Part shown: positions 42,201 through 50,856 of the stretch, in pieces
How positions within the stretch are numbered: the first letter of the stretch is position 1
Layout: the number at the start of each line of letters is the position of its first letter
From: Nocardia sp. XZ_19_385
GTDB lineage: Bacteria; Actinomycetota; Actinomycetes; Mycobacteriales; Mycobacteriaceae
Length of the DNA stretch: 64,000 nt
Direction: 5' to 3'
Assembly (NCBI RefSeq): GCF_015355755.1
Contig: NZ_JACVEE010000003.1
Span: forward strand, 744,001 to 808,000
The notes under the pieces: model-generated
The model's input: only the letters and a program-made list of their open reading frames with translations
The model's database searches: none
Told to the model about the DNA's origin: nothing
Made by a program: the position numbers and the translations under genes

Positions 42201-43708
42201 TGCAGCTCGTCGGCGATGCTGTCCTTCCCACAGGCCGCTGCCCGGTGGGCGAGCTGTGCGCGCAGGTCCGCGGGCATCTCGTCGCGGACCTCGACCAGTC
42301 CGCGCCACACGACCTCCGGTGTTTCCGGTGTCAGCGCCTCGAGGAATTCGCCGAGATCGTCCATCCCGTCGATGATTTCCAGGACCCGGGCGCGACCTTC
42401 CGATTCTTGCGCCAGCGCGATGTCGACGAGGGTGTCGATATCGGCGCTGCGCGCGGCTGCCAGCAGTGCGGCGAGCAGCTGCTCCCGGGTCAGGTCGCCA
42501 ATACAGGAGGCGAGGATCGGCTTCGCGGACTTCGGCAGCGCGTCTACCAAAGGCAGTCCCTGCGACCACAATTCGTGTTCGGCGATGGTGTCGATGACGG
42601 CGCGCAGCACCTCGGGTTCGCGCATCACGGGCAGCCCGGCCATCCGGCGGCGGTCCGCCTCACCCATGGCCAGCGCGATCGGGATCAGCGCCGCCCAGAG
42701 CCCGGCGGTGTCGGCCTGGCGGATCAGATCGGCGAGCTCGTCGTCGGGCTTCTCCGCGACCCGAGCGGCCAGGAACGCCAGCGGCGCCTCTGGCAGATGC
42801 ACCGACAGCGGCAGCAGATCCAGCCACAGTCCGTGATCCAGCGCGACATCCATGATCGGACCGAGCACCGCCTCGGTGTGCACCACCGGCCGGGCCGCCA
42901 GCACGCGCAGGCTGTCCTGACTCATCGCGCTGGTCACCGGCAGCAGCGTGGCCCACGCGTCCAGTTCACGGACCGCCTCGATCAGCGCGTCGAGCACGTC
43001 GTCGCCGAGGCCCGCCGCGATATCGCCGATCTTGGCGCGGTTCGCCTGGTCGACGGTGTCGAGCAAGTCGATCGCCTCGGCCCACAGGTCCTGCTCGCAG
43101 GCAGCGCGGATGACGCCCGGAATCCGGTCCTCGACAATGCCGAGCAGCGTGTCCATCGAGGACTTGTCCTCCAGCAGGAACCCGATCCGCAGCAGGTCGG
43201 CGTCGGACGCCTCCGGCAACGCCGCCCGCATCGACGCCTCCGGGACCACACCCACGAACCTGCCCATGGTGACGTGATCACCCCGGGCGAACAGTTCTTT
43301 AGCGACCTGAGCCACCAACCGCGGCGGCACCTCGGCGATGACGGCGGCGGTGCGGCGCGGATCCAACTGCACCGCGGTCTCGGCAAGGAACTTCGCGGGC
43401 AGCGCTTTCGCGATCGACACCGCCTGCGCCGGCTCCACCGATCCCGCGACCGCCGCACACAACACAGGCCCGAACGCGCGCTCAGCCGCCTTCGCACTGA
43501 TCGCCGTCGGCACCAACTTGCTTGCGGCCGCAACCCTTTGCAGCCGTTGCGCATCACGGTCGAACAGCAGATCGGTGGCGCGTTCCCGGAACGCCCGGAT
43601 CGCCGCGGGGGAGAGCCCACTCAGGAACTCCAGCTGCACCGGATCCGAAACATCCAGCAGCCGAGCCAGTTTCGTAGTCTCGGCCCGCACCAGCAGTTGC
43701 GTTGTCAC
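42194..43708 (-). CDS. Helical-repeat protein of unknown function, MgtE-N-like
   Basis: A 504-residue, all-helical acidic protein without signal or membrane segments. It is built of short helix pairs around LDPRRTAAVIAEVPPRLVAQ and VPEASMRAALPEASDADLL. The spacing resembles the superhelical N-domain of MgtE magnesium channels, but no CBS or membrane part follows. Similar motifs recur through the length (for example LWAEAIDLLDTV, LWLDLLPLSV, LWAALIPIAL and LWSQGLPLVD), suggesting tandem repeats of about 60-75 residues. The GTG start overlaps the stop of the small gene upstream (GTGA). I do not recognise the family. Confidence 0.65.
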   Translation of the reverse strand: MTTQLLVRAETTKLARLLDVSDPVQLEFLSGLSPAAIRAFRERATDLLFDRDAQRLQRVAAASKLVPTAISAKAAERAFGPVLCAAVAGSVEPAQAVSIAKALPAKFLAETAVQLDPRRTAAVIAEVPPRLVAQVAKELFARGDHVTMGRFVGVVPEASMRAALPEASDADLLRIGFLLEDKSSMDTLLGIVEDRIPGVIRAACEQDLWAEAIDLLDTVDQANRAKIGDIAAGLGDDVLDALIEAVRELDAWATLLPVTSAMSQDSLRVLAARPVVHTEAVLGPIMDVALDHGLWLDLLPLSVHLPEAPLAFLAARVAEKPDDELADLIRQADTAGLWAALIPIALAMGEADRRRMAGLPVMREPEVLRAVIDTIAEHELWSQGLPLVDALPKSAKPILASCIGDLTREQLLAALLAAARSADIDTLVDIALAQESEGRARVLEIIDGMDDLGEFLEALTPETPEVVWRGLVEVRDEMPADLRAQLAHRAAACGKDSIADELQA

Positions 43709-43920
43709 AGCCCAAGCACCTTCTTCACAGCCGGGCGCATAAGCCGCGGGATCAATTGCAGGGAGGTCTCAGTGGCCGATTCGAGCCGCGCCGCGCGCCC
43801 GGCTAGGGCGCTCCGGAGCAGGCCATCGAGCGCGGCCAGGTCGGCCTCGGTGAGCTGATCGAATTCCTCGGGCAGGGGTGCGCCCAGGGTTTTCGCGAGC
43901 GTCTGTGCTGCGTCGGACAT
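43705..43920 (-). CDS. Small helical protein coupled to the helical-repeat protein
   Basis: A 71-residue protein: MSDAAQTLAKTLGAPLPEEF, then DQLTEADLAALDGLL, then a basic C-terminus (PRLMRPAVKKVLGL). It is likely a partner of the 504-residue protein, since the genes overlap as GTGA. The same frame stays open far upstream through the 84-bp repeats and would add a Pro-rich N-terminus, for instance from a GTG near 44522. The composition there is open in several frames, so I take the short form. Confidence 0.6.
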   Translation of the reverse strand: MSDAAQTLAKTLGAPLPEEFDQLTEADLAALDGLLRSALAGRAARLESATETSLQLIPRLMRPAVKKVLGL

Positions 43921-44061
43921 ACGCAATCGCTTTCTGGTGGTGTGGATCCCGGACAAACACGCCGGATGCCGGGAATGGGTCTGTGCCGGGTTAGCCGGCG
44001 AGTCAGTGCCGGATGGCGGGTAGATCTGCGCCCGGTTGGCGGGTGGATCTGCGCCAAGGTG

Positions 44062-44450
44062 CCGGCTGGGACTGCACCCGGTCGGCCGGGTTGACCTGCG
44101 CCGGGTAGCGGGTTGGCGTTGGTGGCGGTTTGGACTGTATGGGTTGCGGGGTGGGACTGTGCCCTGTTGGTGGGGTTGATTTGCGCCAGGGTGGCGGGTT
44201 GGCGGTGGCGGTTTGGATCTGTACGGGTTGCCGGGTGGGAGTGCGCCCTGTTGGTGGGGTTGATTTGCGCCAGGGTGGCGGGTTGGCGGTGGCGGTTTGG
44301 ATCTGTACGGGTTGCCGGGTGGGAGTGCGCCCGGTTGGCGGGGTTGATTTGCGCCAAAGGCGGCGGGTTGGCGTGGGTGGCGGTTTGGATCTGCACGGGT
44401 TGCCGGGTGGGACTGCGCCCGGTGGCCGGCTTGATCTGCGCCGGGTAGCG
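44062..44450. repeat. 84-bp minisatellite, about five units
   Basis: This occupies most of the gap between the hydrolase stop (44582) and the small gene start (43920). The anchor TGGGA(C/G)TG recurs at 44067, 44152, 44236, 44320 and 44408, so the period is 84-88 bp. Units contain GGTTGATTTGCGCC and TGGCGGTTTGGATCTG. The two central units are nearly identical. It is unrelated in sequence to the 91-bp array at 41556. On the minus strand it would be the leader of the 71-aa gene. The remaining gap (43921-44061 and 44451-44581) shows only degenerate fragments. Confidence 0.82.
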
Positions 44451-44581
44451 GTTGGAGGGTGAGCGTGGGTCGGGACCGAGTGGGTGGGTGAGCCGGAGGT
44501 CGGGGAGGACTGATGGTCTGCACCAGAATGTCGGGGGTCTGGACCAGGGATGTGGAATGGGCCGAGGTTGTGGGCAGGGGT

Positions 44582-45502
44582 CTAGGAGTGCGAGATTGGC
44601 GCGTCGCTGTCGTGCAGGTCCTCGATGAAGTTGGCGAGTGCCTCGGCGACCAGCAGTGGCTCGGTCGAGGGCAGCCAGTGATCGGCGGGAATGCCGAAGC
44701 GCCACAGGCGATCCACCCATTGGGCGCTGCCGTAATACAGGAATGGCGGCACGAGGACATCGGTGGTGTCGACGACCAGTTGCACCGGCACTGCGGTCCG
44801 GCGCACTCGCGGCCGCAGCAGGTGGTGGGCCAGGTTGGCGCGCGCGATGCGTACGCCCGCAACGAGATCTGAGCGCAGTGTGGGCGCGATCGGGGCGTAG
44901 GTGCGGGGGATACCGCCGAGGCGTTCGATCAGCCAGGTTCGTACCCGGGGTGGGTAGGCGAGGCGGCGGGCGGCGGCCTGCGCGGTTGTCGGCCCGTGCC
45001 GCCAGAACTTGCGGTCGGTGATCAGTTGTGCGGCGCGCGTTGGCTGAGATATCAACTCCCGCAGCGTCATCCCGACGTGGTCGAGGTTCGGTCCGGAGAT
45101 CGCGGTGAACGAGGCGATCCGGGTGTTGGCGCGCTCGTCGCACATCGCCTCCCAGGCCTGCACCGCGCCCCAGCCGTGTCCGCAGACGTGCACCGGCCGT
45201 CCCGGGCTCACCGCGTCGATCACGGCGAAGAAGTCCGCCGCCAGCCGGTCGAGCCGGTACTCGCGCAGCGCAACGGGTTTCGGTGACTGTCCGTGCCCGC
45301 GCACGTCGTAGCTGATGACCCGGAATCCGTCGGCGAGCAGCGTCGCGACTTCGGCCCAGACCTGATGGGTGTCGGAGAGCCCGTGCACGAGAACCAGTGG
45401 TTCGCCCGCGGGGTCGCCCCATTCGAAAACGGCGAGCTCGCCGCCCGCCGCGGGCACCAGGGTCTGTCGCTGCGGGCGGTGGGTGCCTTGCGGTTCGGTC
45501 AT
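44582..45502 (-). CDS. Epoxide hydrolase-like alpha/beta protein lacking the nucleophile
   Basis: A 306-residue alpha/beta-hydrolase-fold protein like the N-terminal domain of mycobacterial EphD, without EphD's SDR half. It shows LVLVHGLSDTHQVW (oxyanion HG), ISYDVRGHGQS and AAISGPNLDHVG-like text. The nucleophile elbow, normally HDWG with Asp, reads GHGWG: codon 110 is GGC at 45173-45175, one base away from Asp GAC. It may therefore be inactive as an epoxide hydrolase or have a binding role. RBS GAGGCAAGAAA precedes ATG 45502. Divergent from tetR, with matching palindromes between them. Confidence 0.82.
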   Translation of the reverse strand: MTEPQGTHRPQRQTLVPAAGGELAVFEWGDPAGEPLVLVHGLSDTHQVWAEVATLLADGFRVISYDVRGHGQSPKPVALREYRLDRLAADFFAVIDAVSPGRPVHVCGHGWGAVQAWEAMCDERANTRIASFTAISGPNLDHVGMTLRELISQPTRAAQLITDRKFWRHGPTTAQAAARRLAYPPRVRTWLIERLGGIPRTYAPIAPTLRSDLVAGVRIARANLAHHLLRPRVRRTAVPVQLVVDTTDVLVPPFLYYGSAQWVDRLWRFGIPADHWLPSTEPLLVAEALANFIEDLHDSDAPISHS

Positions 45503-45536
45503 TTTCTTGCCTCGATCGATGAGCCGGTGCGATGTC

Positions 45537-45551
45537 GTACCGCCGGTACGT
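45537..45551. promoter_or_regulatory. TetR operator palindrome, hydrolase side
   Basis: CGTACCGCCGGTACG is a perfect 6-3-6 palindrome 34 bp upstream of the hydrolase start. A second palindrome, TACTGACAGTA, lies at 45560-45570. The first is 14 of 15 identical to the site at 45659 beside tetR. Confidence 0.65.
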
Positions 45552-45658
45552 TCGTTGATACTGACAGTACGCATTCCCTGGAATCAAGAGAAAACCCGGT
45601 CGAGACCTATGACCTGGGTCACGCACCGGACCTGCGGATCCAACACGGCCTGGCGTTG

Positions 45659-45673
45659 CGTACTGCCGGTACG
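45659..45673. promoter_or_regulatory. TetR operator palindrome, tetR side
   Basis: CGTACTGCCGGTACG lies 14 bp before the tetR GTG. It matches the site at 45537 except for one base. Two copies flanking a divergent gene pair indicate that this TetR represses both itself and the hydrolase. Confidence 0.65.
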
Positions 45674-45687
45674 TGTAAGCTCCGCTC

Positions 45688-46386
45688 GTGCCCCGCTCCT
45701 CCGCCCGATCCGCACCGAGCACCATCACCCGCTCGGAGATCGTCGACGCCGCGATCCGCGTGATCGACCGCGACGGCCCGCGCCCGAGCATGGACGACAT
45801 CGCCCGCGAGGCCCGCATCACCAAACCCCGCCTGTACCGCCAATTCGCCGACAAGGCCGACCTCTACACCGAAATCGGCAACCGGCTGGCCAAATCCGCC
45901 GCCACCGCCGCGGGCAGCGACCTGACCTTGATCCTGCAACCGCCCCGGGTCGCCCTGGGCCGCGTGCTCACCGCCTACGCCGACAGCATCCTGGCTCACC
46001 CCAACGTCTTCCGCTTCCTCGGCCAAGCCCAGGTCACCCAGCAGTCCGACGGCTCGGTCCTGCAGTTCGACCTGGGCCGCGCCGCCGCGAGCCGCTTCTC
46101 CGCGCAGGCCCGCGAGATCGCCGAATCCCTGGCCATCGATCCTTCGGGCATCGACTATCTCGCGCGCGCCGTCGTCGGTGTCGTCGTGGCGATCACCGAC
46201 CTGTGGCTCGGCGACGCCGGCCGTCCCGCACCCGAGCGCACGGCCGAATTCGTCGAGCAGGCAGGCGAATTCGTCTGGGGCCTGGTCGACGGATTCCTCC
46301 GCCGCCAAGGCATCACGGCCGACCCGGACACCCCGATCCTCAGCGTGCTCAACGCGGTCGACCGCTCCGACCGCACCGCCGGCTGA
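45688..46386 (+). CDS. TetR-family regulator
   Basis: A 232-residue repressor with HTH SEIVDAAIRVIDRDGPRPSM / DDIAREARITKPRLYRQF and a long helical ligand domain. The start is GTG. It is divergent from the EphD-like hydrolase with two near-identical palindromes in the 185-bp gap, so autoregulation and control of the hydrolase are likely. The ligand is unknown. Confidence 0.9.
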   Translation: MPRSSARSAPSTITRSEIVDAAIRVIDRDGPRPSMDDIAREARITKPRLYRQFADKADLYTEIGNRLAKSAATAAGSDLTLILQPPRVALGRVLTAYADSILAHPNVFRFLGQAQVTQQSDGSVLQFDLGRAAASRFSAQAREIAESLAIDPSGIDYLARAVVGVVVAITDLWLGDAGRPAPERTAEFVEQAGEFVWGLVDGFLRRQGITADPDTPILSVLNAVDRSDRTAG

Positions 46387-46479
46387 TCCGGTGCCCACGG
46401 TTCTCCCGAATCCCGTATCGAAAACCCCTGGGGCGCACGTACGCTGGCATTTTGGTGTCGAGACGAGGAGTTCAGAGCG

Positions 46480-46707
46480 ATGAACGACCCCGTGGCGGGT
46501 TTGACGGGTACGCTGACATCGCCGATCCGGGGAGCCGGGATGCTGGGTGAGGTCCTGGTGGCGATTCGCGGGGGGACGGAACTGTATATCGCGCGTGCGA
46601 CCGAGCCGATTCCGGCGGGGGCCACCGTGCTCATCATTTCGGTCAATCCCGGGCGCATCGTCGATGTGGTGCCCTGGATCGAGTTGGGTTCGAAGCCGGA
46701 AATATAA
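46480..46707 (+). CDS. Small NfeD-like OB-fold protein
   Basis: A 75-residue protein: GLTGTLTSPIRGAGMLGEVLV, GTELYIARATEPIPAGATVL, IISVNPGRIVDVVPW. The strand pattern matches the soluble C-terminal OB-fold domain of NfeD proteins, here without the membrane or protease parts. It lies 12 bp before a flotillin-like gene, the usual partner of NfeD. A role in membrane-microdomain (flotillin) scaffolding is inferred. RBS GAGGAG precedes the ATG. Confidence 0.7.
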   Translation: MNDPVAGLTGTLTSPIRGAGMLGEVLVAIRGGTELYIARATEPIPAGATVLIISVNPGRIVDVVPWIELGSKPEI

Positions 46708-46719
46708 AGGGAGATTTGG

Positions 46720-47826
46720 GTGCTGGGCTATCACGTGCCGGATCCGGACGAGGCGATGCTGGTCAGCGGCGCCAAGGTCAAGGACAACGCGCCGTTCAGG
46801 GTGGTGATCGGACGCGGCATGTGGGTGATTCCGCTGTTCCGCAAGGTGCGCTATCTGTCGCTGGCGATGTTCGAGTCCGAGATCAGGGAGCGCTGCGTCA
46901 CCAAGCAGGCGATCCAGCTCGACGTGCGCGCGGTGATCGCGTTCAAAGTCGCCAACGACACGCAGTCGATCGTGAATGCGGCGCAACGCTTCCTGTCGGA
47001 GCAAGAACAGGAGATGTCGGTGCTCACCGGCCGGATCTTCTCCGGTCATCTGCGCTCCATCGTCGGCTCGATGACGGTCGAGGAGATCATCCGGGAGCGC
47101 CAGAAGCTCGCCGACGAGGTACTGGTCGCCTCGAAGGTGGAGATGAGCAACATCGGCCTGTGGGTCGATTCGTTCCAGATCCAGTCCATCGACGACGGCA
47201 ACCTCGGCTACATCAATGCCCTGGCCGCGCCGCACAACGCGGCCGTGCAACGGGACGCGCAGATCGCCCAGGCGCAGGCCGCGCAGCGAGCGGCGGAGGC
47301 CGAGCAGGAGTCGCAGCGCCGGCAGGCGGAGTACGCCCGGGAGACGGCCGTGCTGAAGGCGCAGTACCAGCGCGATATCGACAAGGCGAACGCCGAGACG
47401 GCGCAGGCCGGCCCGCTGGCCCAGGCCATTGCGCTGCAGGAGGTGCTCACCGCACAGGCCGCGCAGGCCCGCAAAGAGGCGGAATTGCGCGAGCAGCAGC
47501 TGCAGGCCGAAATCGTGAAACCGGCCGAGGCCGAAGCCGAGCGGGTGCGCATTCTGGCGGTGGCCGAGGCCGATCGCACCCGGATCCAGGCCGAGGCGGC
47601 GGCGTCCAACAACCGGATCGCGCTGGATCAGTTGCTGATCGAGCAGCTGCCGGAAATTGTGAAGCAGGCGTCAGTCGGACTGTCGAACGCCAATCTCACG
47701 GTGCTCAACGGACCGGACGGTGTCAGCGAAATGGTGAATGGAATGGTCGGTCAGGGATTGACCGTCTTCAACTCCTTGCAAAAGGCGCTTTCGAACAACG
47801 ACGAAGGAAAAACGGAGCTAAAGTGA
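46720..47826 (+). CDS. Flotillin-like SPFH (band 7) protein
   Basis: A 368-residue SPFH-domain protein. The N-terminal domain (about 1-165) has GKGMWVIP-like GRGMWVIPLFRKVRYLSL, LDVRAVIAFKVAND, and EEIIRERQKLADEV. Residues about 165-290 are an Ala/Gln/Glu/Arg-rich coiled coil, and the end has LLIEQLPEIVKQASVGLSNA, the flotillin C-terminal pattern. There is no strong N-terminal transmembrane helix. It assembles into oligomers organising membrane microdomains. The GTG start follows AAAGGGAG; co-transcribed with the NfeD-like gene. Confidence 0.88.
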   Translation: MLGYHVPDPDEAMLVSGAKVKDNAPFRVVIGRGMWVIPLFRKVRYLSLAMFESEIRERCVTKQAIQLDVRAVIAFKVANDTQSIVNAAQRFLSEQEQEMSVLTGRIFSGHLRSIVGSMTVEEIIRERQKLADEVLVASKVEMSNIGLWVDSFQIQSIDDGNLGYINALAAPHNAAVQRDAQIAQAQAAQRAAEAEQESQRRQAEYARETAVLKAQYQRDIDKANAETAQAGPLAQAIALQEVLTAQAAQARKEAELREQQLQAEIVKPAEAEAERVRILAVAEADRTRIQAEAAASNNRIALDQLLIEQLPEIVKQASVGLSNANLTVLNGPDGVSEMVNGMVGQGLTVFNSLQKALSNNDEGKTELK

Positions 47827-47859
47827 CCGGATAGTTCACGGCGGCGAGGAGCGGGTGTT

Positions 47860-48255
47860 TTGGTGTCCATCGGGAAATTGGTGTCGTTCGACAGTTCTCG
47901 GGGGTTCGGTTTCATCCGGCCGGAAGACGGTGGTCCGGATGTGTTCGTGCACGTGAACGACATCGGCCTCGACGAAGACGAGCTGCGCCAAGGCCGGGTA
48001 TTCGAATTCGATGTCACCGAGGGCGACCGGGGGCCGAAGGCGGTCAATCTGACTGCGGTCGGCGGCCAGCCGAATACTCCCGCTCCCCGCCATAAGAAAG
48101 ACCGTACGGTCACCGGGAGTCTGTCTGCCGCCGAACACAAACGCCTGATCACCGAACTTTTGCTGGATGCCAGCCCCGCGTTGACCGCGGGGGAGATCCT
48201 CACCATCCGGGATCGATTGACCGCCTTCGCCGAGCAGCACGGCTGGCTGGACTGA
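47860..48255 (+). CDS. Cold-shock domain protein with C-terminal extension
   Basis: A 131-residue protein. Residues 1-66 form a cold-shock OB fold with RNP1-like RGFGFIRPE and RNP2-like DVFVHVNDI, which binds single-stranded RNA/DNA. A charged linker and a helical C-terminal region (SAAEHKRLITELLLDASPAL, in parts) follow, giving twice the usual Csp length. This matches the larger CspB-type proteins of mycolata. The start is TTG 47860 or GTG 47863, with GAGGAG upstream. It is 33 bp after the flotillin gene. Confidence 0.88.
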   Translation: MVSIGKLVSFDSSRGFGFIRPEDGGPDVFVHVNDIGLDEDELRQGRVFEFDVTEGDRGPKAVNLTAVGGQPNTPAPRHKKDRTVTGSLSAAEHKRLITELLLDASPALTAGEILTIRDRLTAFAEQHGWLD

Positions 48256-48284
48256 GTAGGTCCAGGCCCGCCGTGCGGCCCGGG

Positions 48285-48458
48285 TCAGTGGGAGGCCGCG
48301 GCACCCCGGGTCGAGGCGAGCTTGGAGTATTCCTGTCGTTCCGCGGCGCGGCTGTCCGCTTGCCGCTTCTTGAGGAACTTCGTGGCCGCCGTCGCGATCC
48401 CGGTGATCGCGAGGGTGCGTAGCAGCTTGCCGATCATTCCTGACTTGTTGTGCGCCAT
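48285..48458 (-). CDS. Small basic protein with one hydrophobic helix
   Basis: A 57-residue protein, MAHNKSGMIGKLLRTLAITG and onward, with a moderately hydrophobic segment, a KKRQADSRAAERQEY linker and a SH terminus. GGAAGGCGG lies upstream of the ATG at 48458. It may be a single-span or peripheral membrane protein. No family recognised. Convergent with the cold-shock gene. Confidence 0.6.
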   Translation of the reverse strand: MAHNKSGMIGKLLRTLAITGIATAATKFLKKRQADSRAAERQEYSKLASTRGAAASH

Positions 48459-48715
48459 GCCGAACCGCCTTCCGCGCGTTGCCGCGCTTCTCGAAGTGTT
48501 CTGGAGCAATGCCGCAACCCAGGGTAGCCACCTTCTGGCATCGACCTCATTTCTCCTGGTAGATCGCTGTCCGGATCGATTTGCTGCTGCTCGGCCGCGC
48601 GTTCCGAGCGCACGTGTCGGACCCGCCACATACGATCGAGCCGAACGCACCGATGAATGTGCGCCGCTCACGACGTCGACATGGGTGATGACGTACCGAA
48701 CCCGAGGAGGAGCGC

Positions 48716-49798
48716 GTGGACCTGCCGGTGATGCCACCCGTGAAACCGATGTTGTCCAAGTCGGCGCCGTCGGTGCCGAGCGGCCCGGGCTTCAGTTATG
48801 AGCCGAAATGGGACGGGTTCCGCTGCATCGTGTTCCGCGACGGCGACGAGGTCGAACTCGGCTCCCGCAACGATCGCCCGCTCACCCGGTATTTTCCCGA
48901 GGTCGCCGAACTGCTGAAGCAGGCGCTGCCGGAGAAATGCGTGGTGGACGGCGAAATCGTGATGGTCACCGAGGACGGCCTGGATTTCGACACCTTGCAG
49001 AACCGGCTGCACCCGGCCGCCTCGCGGGTCGCCAAGCTGGCCGTCGAGACGCCCGCCAGCTTCGTCGCCTTCGACCTGCTGGCCCTCGGCGACAAAGACC
49101 TGACCGAGGAGCCGTTCACCGAGCGCAGAAGGCTCCTGGAGACGATTCTCGACACCGAACCAGCCCGCGTGCACTTGACGCCGATCACCCAGGATCCGGA
49201 GGTGGCGCAGGACTGGTTCACCCGGTTCGAGGGCGCGGGCTTCGACGGGGTGATGGTCAAAGCCAACGACGAGGCCTACTTGCAGGACAAGCGCGTGATG
49301 CTGAAGGTCAAGCACGAGCGCACCGCCGACTGCGTAGTGGCCGGGTTCCGCTGGCACAAGGATGGCGAAGGCGTGGGTTCACTGCTGCTCGGCCTGTTCG
49401 ACGAAGAAGGCATTTTGCACCATGTCGGAGTCGCGAGCAGCTTCACCAAGGCGCGGCGCGCGGAACTGGTCGACGAGCTGAAACCGTTGCGCGAGAACGC
49501 GTTGGAGAACCATCCGTGGCGCCAGTGGGCCGATATGGCTGCCCAGGCCAAAGCCGACGGCAAGATGCCGGGCGGGGTGAGCCGCTGGACCGGCGGCAAG
49601 GACCTGTCCTGGGAGGCGTTGCGCACGGAGCTGGTGGCCGAGGTCCGCTACGAGCACGTGCAGTCGGGCCGGCTGCGGCACGGCGGCAGGCTGGTGCGCT
49701 TCCGCACCGACCGCACGCCCGAATCCTGCACCTACGCCCAGCTCGAAGAGGTCGCACCGGCCGAGCTGAGCGCCATCTTCAGTGAGGCGAGAAAATGA
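48716..49798 (+). CDS. ligC: ATP-dependent DNA ligase LigC
   Basis: A compact ATP-dependent DNA ligase (360 aa). The adenylated lysine is Lys31 in EPKWDGFR (motif I); others are ELGSRNDRPLTRYFPEV (III region), DGEIV, FDLLAL, GVMVKANDEAY (IV) and LKVKHERTADCVV (V). Length and motifs match actinobacterial LigC rather than LigD. The GTG start follows GAGGAGG. The stop overlaps the polymerase gene (ATGA), fitting the known LigC/Prim-PolC repair pair. Confidence 0.93.
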   Translation: MDLPVMPPVKPMLSKSAPSVPSGPGFSYEPKWDGFRCIVFRDGDEVELGSRNDRPLTRYFPEVAELLKQALPEKCVVDGEIVMVTEDGLDFDTLQNRLHPAASRVAKLAVETPASFVAFDLLALGDKDLTEEPFTERRRLLETILDTEPARVHLTPITQDPEVAQDWFTRFEGAGFDGVMVKANDEAYLQDKRVMLKVKHERTADCVVAGFRWHKDGEGVGSLLLGLFDEEGILHHVGVASSFTKARRAELVDELKPLRENALENHPWRQWADMAAQAKADGKMPGGVSRWTGGKDLSWEALRTELVAEVRYEHVQSGRLRHGGRLVRFRTDRTPESCTYAQLEEVAPAELSAIFSEARK

Positions 49799-50856
49799 GC
49801 GCGTCGGCCGAGATCGAAACCGACGGCCGGATCGTCACCATCAGCAACCCGGACAAGGTGTATTTCACCAAACGCGGTGAGACCAAACTGGATCTGGTGC
49901 GCTACTACCAGGCCGTCGCGGAACCGTTCCTCGGCATCGTGCGGGACCGGCCGCTGCTGCTGGAGCGCTATCCCGATGGCGCTTCGGGCAAGTCGTGGTT
50001 CCAGAAGCGGGTGCCGAAGACCGCGCCGGACTGGCTGCACACCGTCGAGGTGTCCACGCCGAACGGCACCACCAGTGACGCGCTGGTGGCCCACGATCTC
50101 GCGCACATCCTGTGGGCGGTCAACCAGGGCTGCTTGGGTTTTCACGTGTGGCCCACCCATGCGGGCGCGGACGCCGAGAGCACGGCTCCGCCCGTCTTCG
50201 ATGCCGCCGGGACCGAACTTCCGCCCACCGGCGTCACCGACGAACTGCGCATCGACCTGGATCCCTCGCCCGGCATCACCCTCGACGATCTGAAGTTCGC
50301 CGCGTTCCGCACCCGGGACCTGCTCGCCGAACTCGGCATCGACTCCCGGGTCAAGACCTCGGGGTCACGCGGCCTGCACATCTACGCCCTGCTGGAACCG
50401 AAGTGGGACGGCTACCAGGTCCGCGCGGCCGCGGTGGCCCTCGCCCGGGAACTGGAACGCCGCCACACCGAGCAGATCACCGCGGCCTGGTGGAAAGAGG
50501 AACGCGGCAACCGGGTGTTCGTCGACTTCAACCAGAACGCCCCGCACCGCACGGTTTTCGGCGCCTGGTGCGTGCGGCCCAAGGTCGGCGCGCAGGTCTC
50601 CACCCCGATCGCCTGGTCGGAACTGGACGCCGTGGTGCCGGAGGAGCTGACCATCGCCACCGTGCCCGCGCGGCTGGCCGAAGTGGGTGACCCCTGGGCC
50701 GATCGCAAGCCGCAGTCCATCGCGCCGCTGCTGGAGATGTCGGAGCGGGATATGGCGGCCGGACTCATGGACGCGCCGTGGCCGCCGGTGTACCCGAAGA
50801 TGCCGAATGAGCCGCCGCGAGTGCAGCCGAGTAAAGCGAAGAAGGAAACCTCCTAG
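49795..50856 (+). CDS. Prim-PolC, LigD-type archaeo-eukaryotic primase-polymerase
   Basis: A 353-residue stand-alone polymerase of the LigD POL family. Signature text: ISNPDKVYF at the start, DLVRYYQAVAEPFL, KSWFQKRVP, HILWAVNQGCLGFHVWP, catalytic RIDLDPSPG, the KTSGSRGLHIY loop and VFVDFNQNAPHRTVFGAW. It inserts ribonucleotides in short gaps that LigC can seal; in mycobacteria this pair acts in excision repair. Coupled to ligC by ATGA. Its stop overlaps a convergent gene. Confidence 0.92.
   Translation: MSASAEIETDGRIVTISNPDKVYFTKRGETKLDLVRYYQAVAEPFLGIVRDRPLLLERYPDGASGKSWFQKRVPKTAPDWLHTVEVSTPNGTTSDALVAHDLAHILWAVNQGCLGFHVWPTHAGADAESTAPPVFDAAGTELPPTGVTDELRIDLDPSPGITLDDLKFAAFRTRDLLAELGIDSRVKTSGSRGLHIYALLEPKWDGYQVRAAAVALARELERRHTEQITAAWWKEERGNRVFVDFNQNAPHRTVFGAWCVRPKVGAQVSTPIAWSELDAVVPEELTIATVPARLAEVGDPWADRKPQSIAPLLEMSERDMAAGLMDAPWPPVYPKMPNEPPRVQPSKAKKETS

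Noticed and set aside
44062..44450. CRISPR array or large Pro-rich protein
   Set aside because: Tandem 84-bp units with no spacers. Several frames are open by composition, so the coding reading is not supported over noise.
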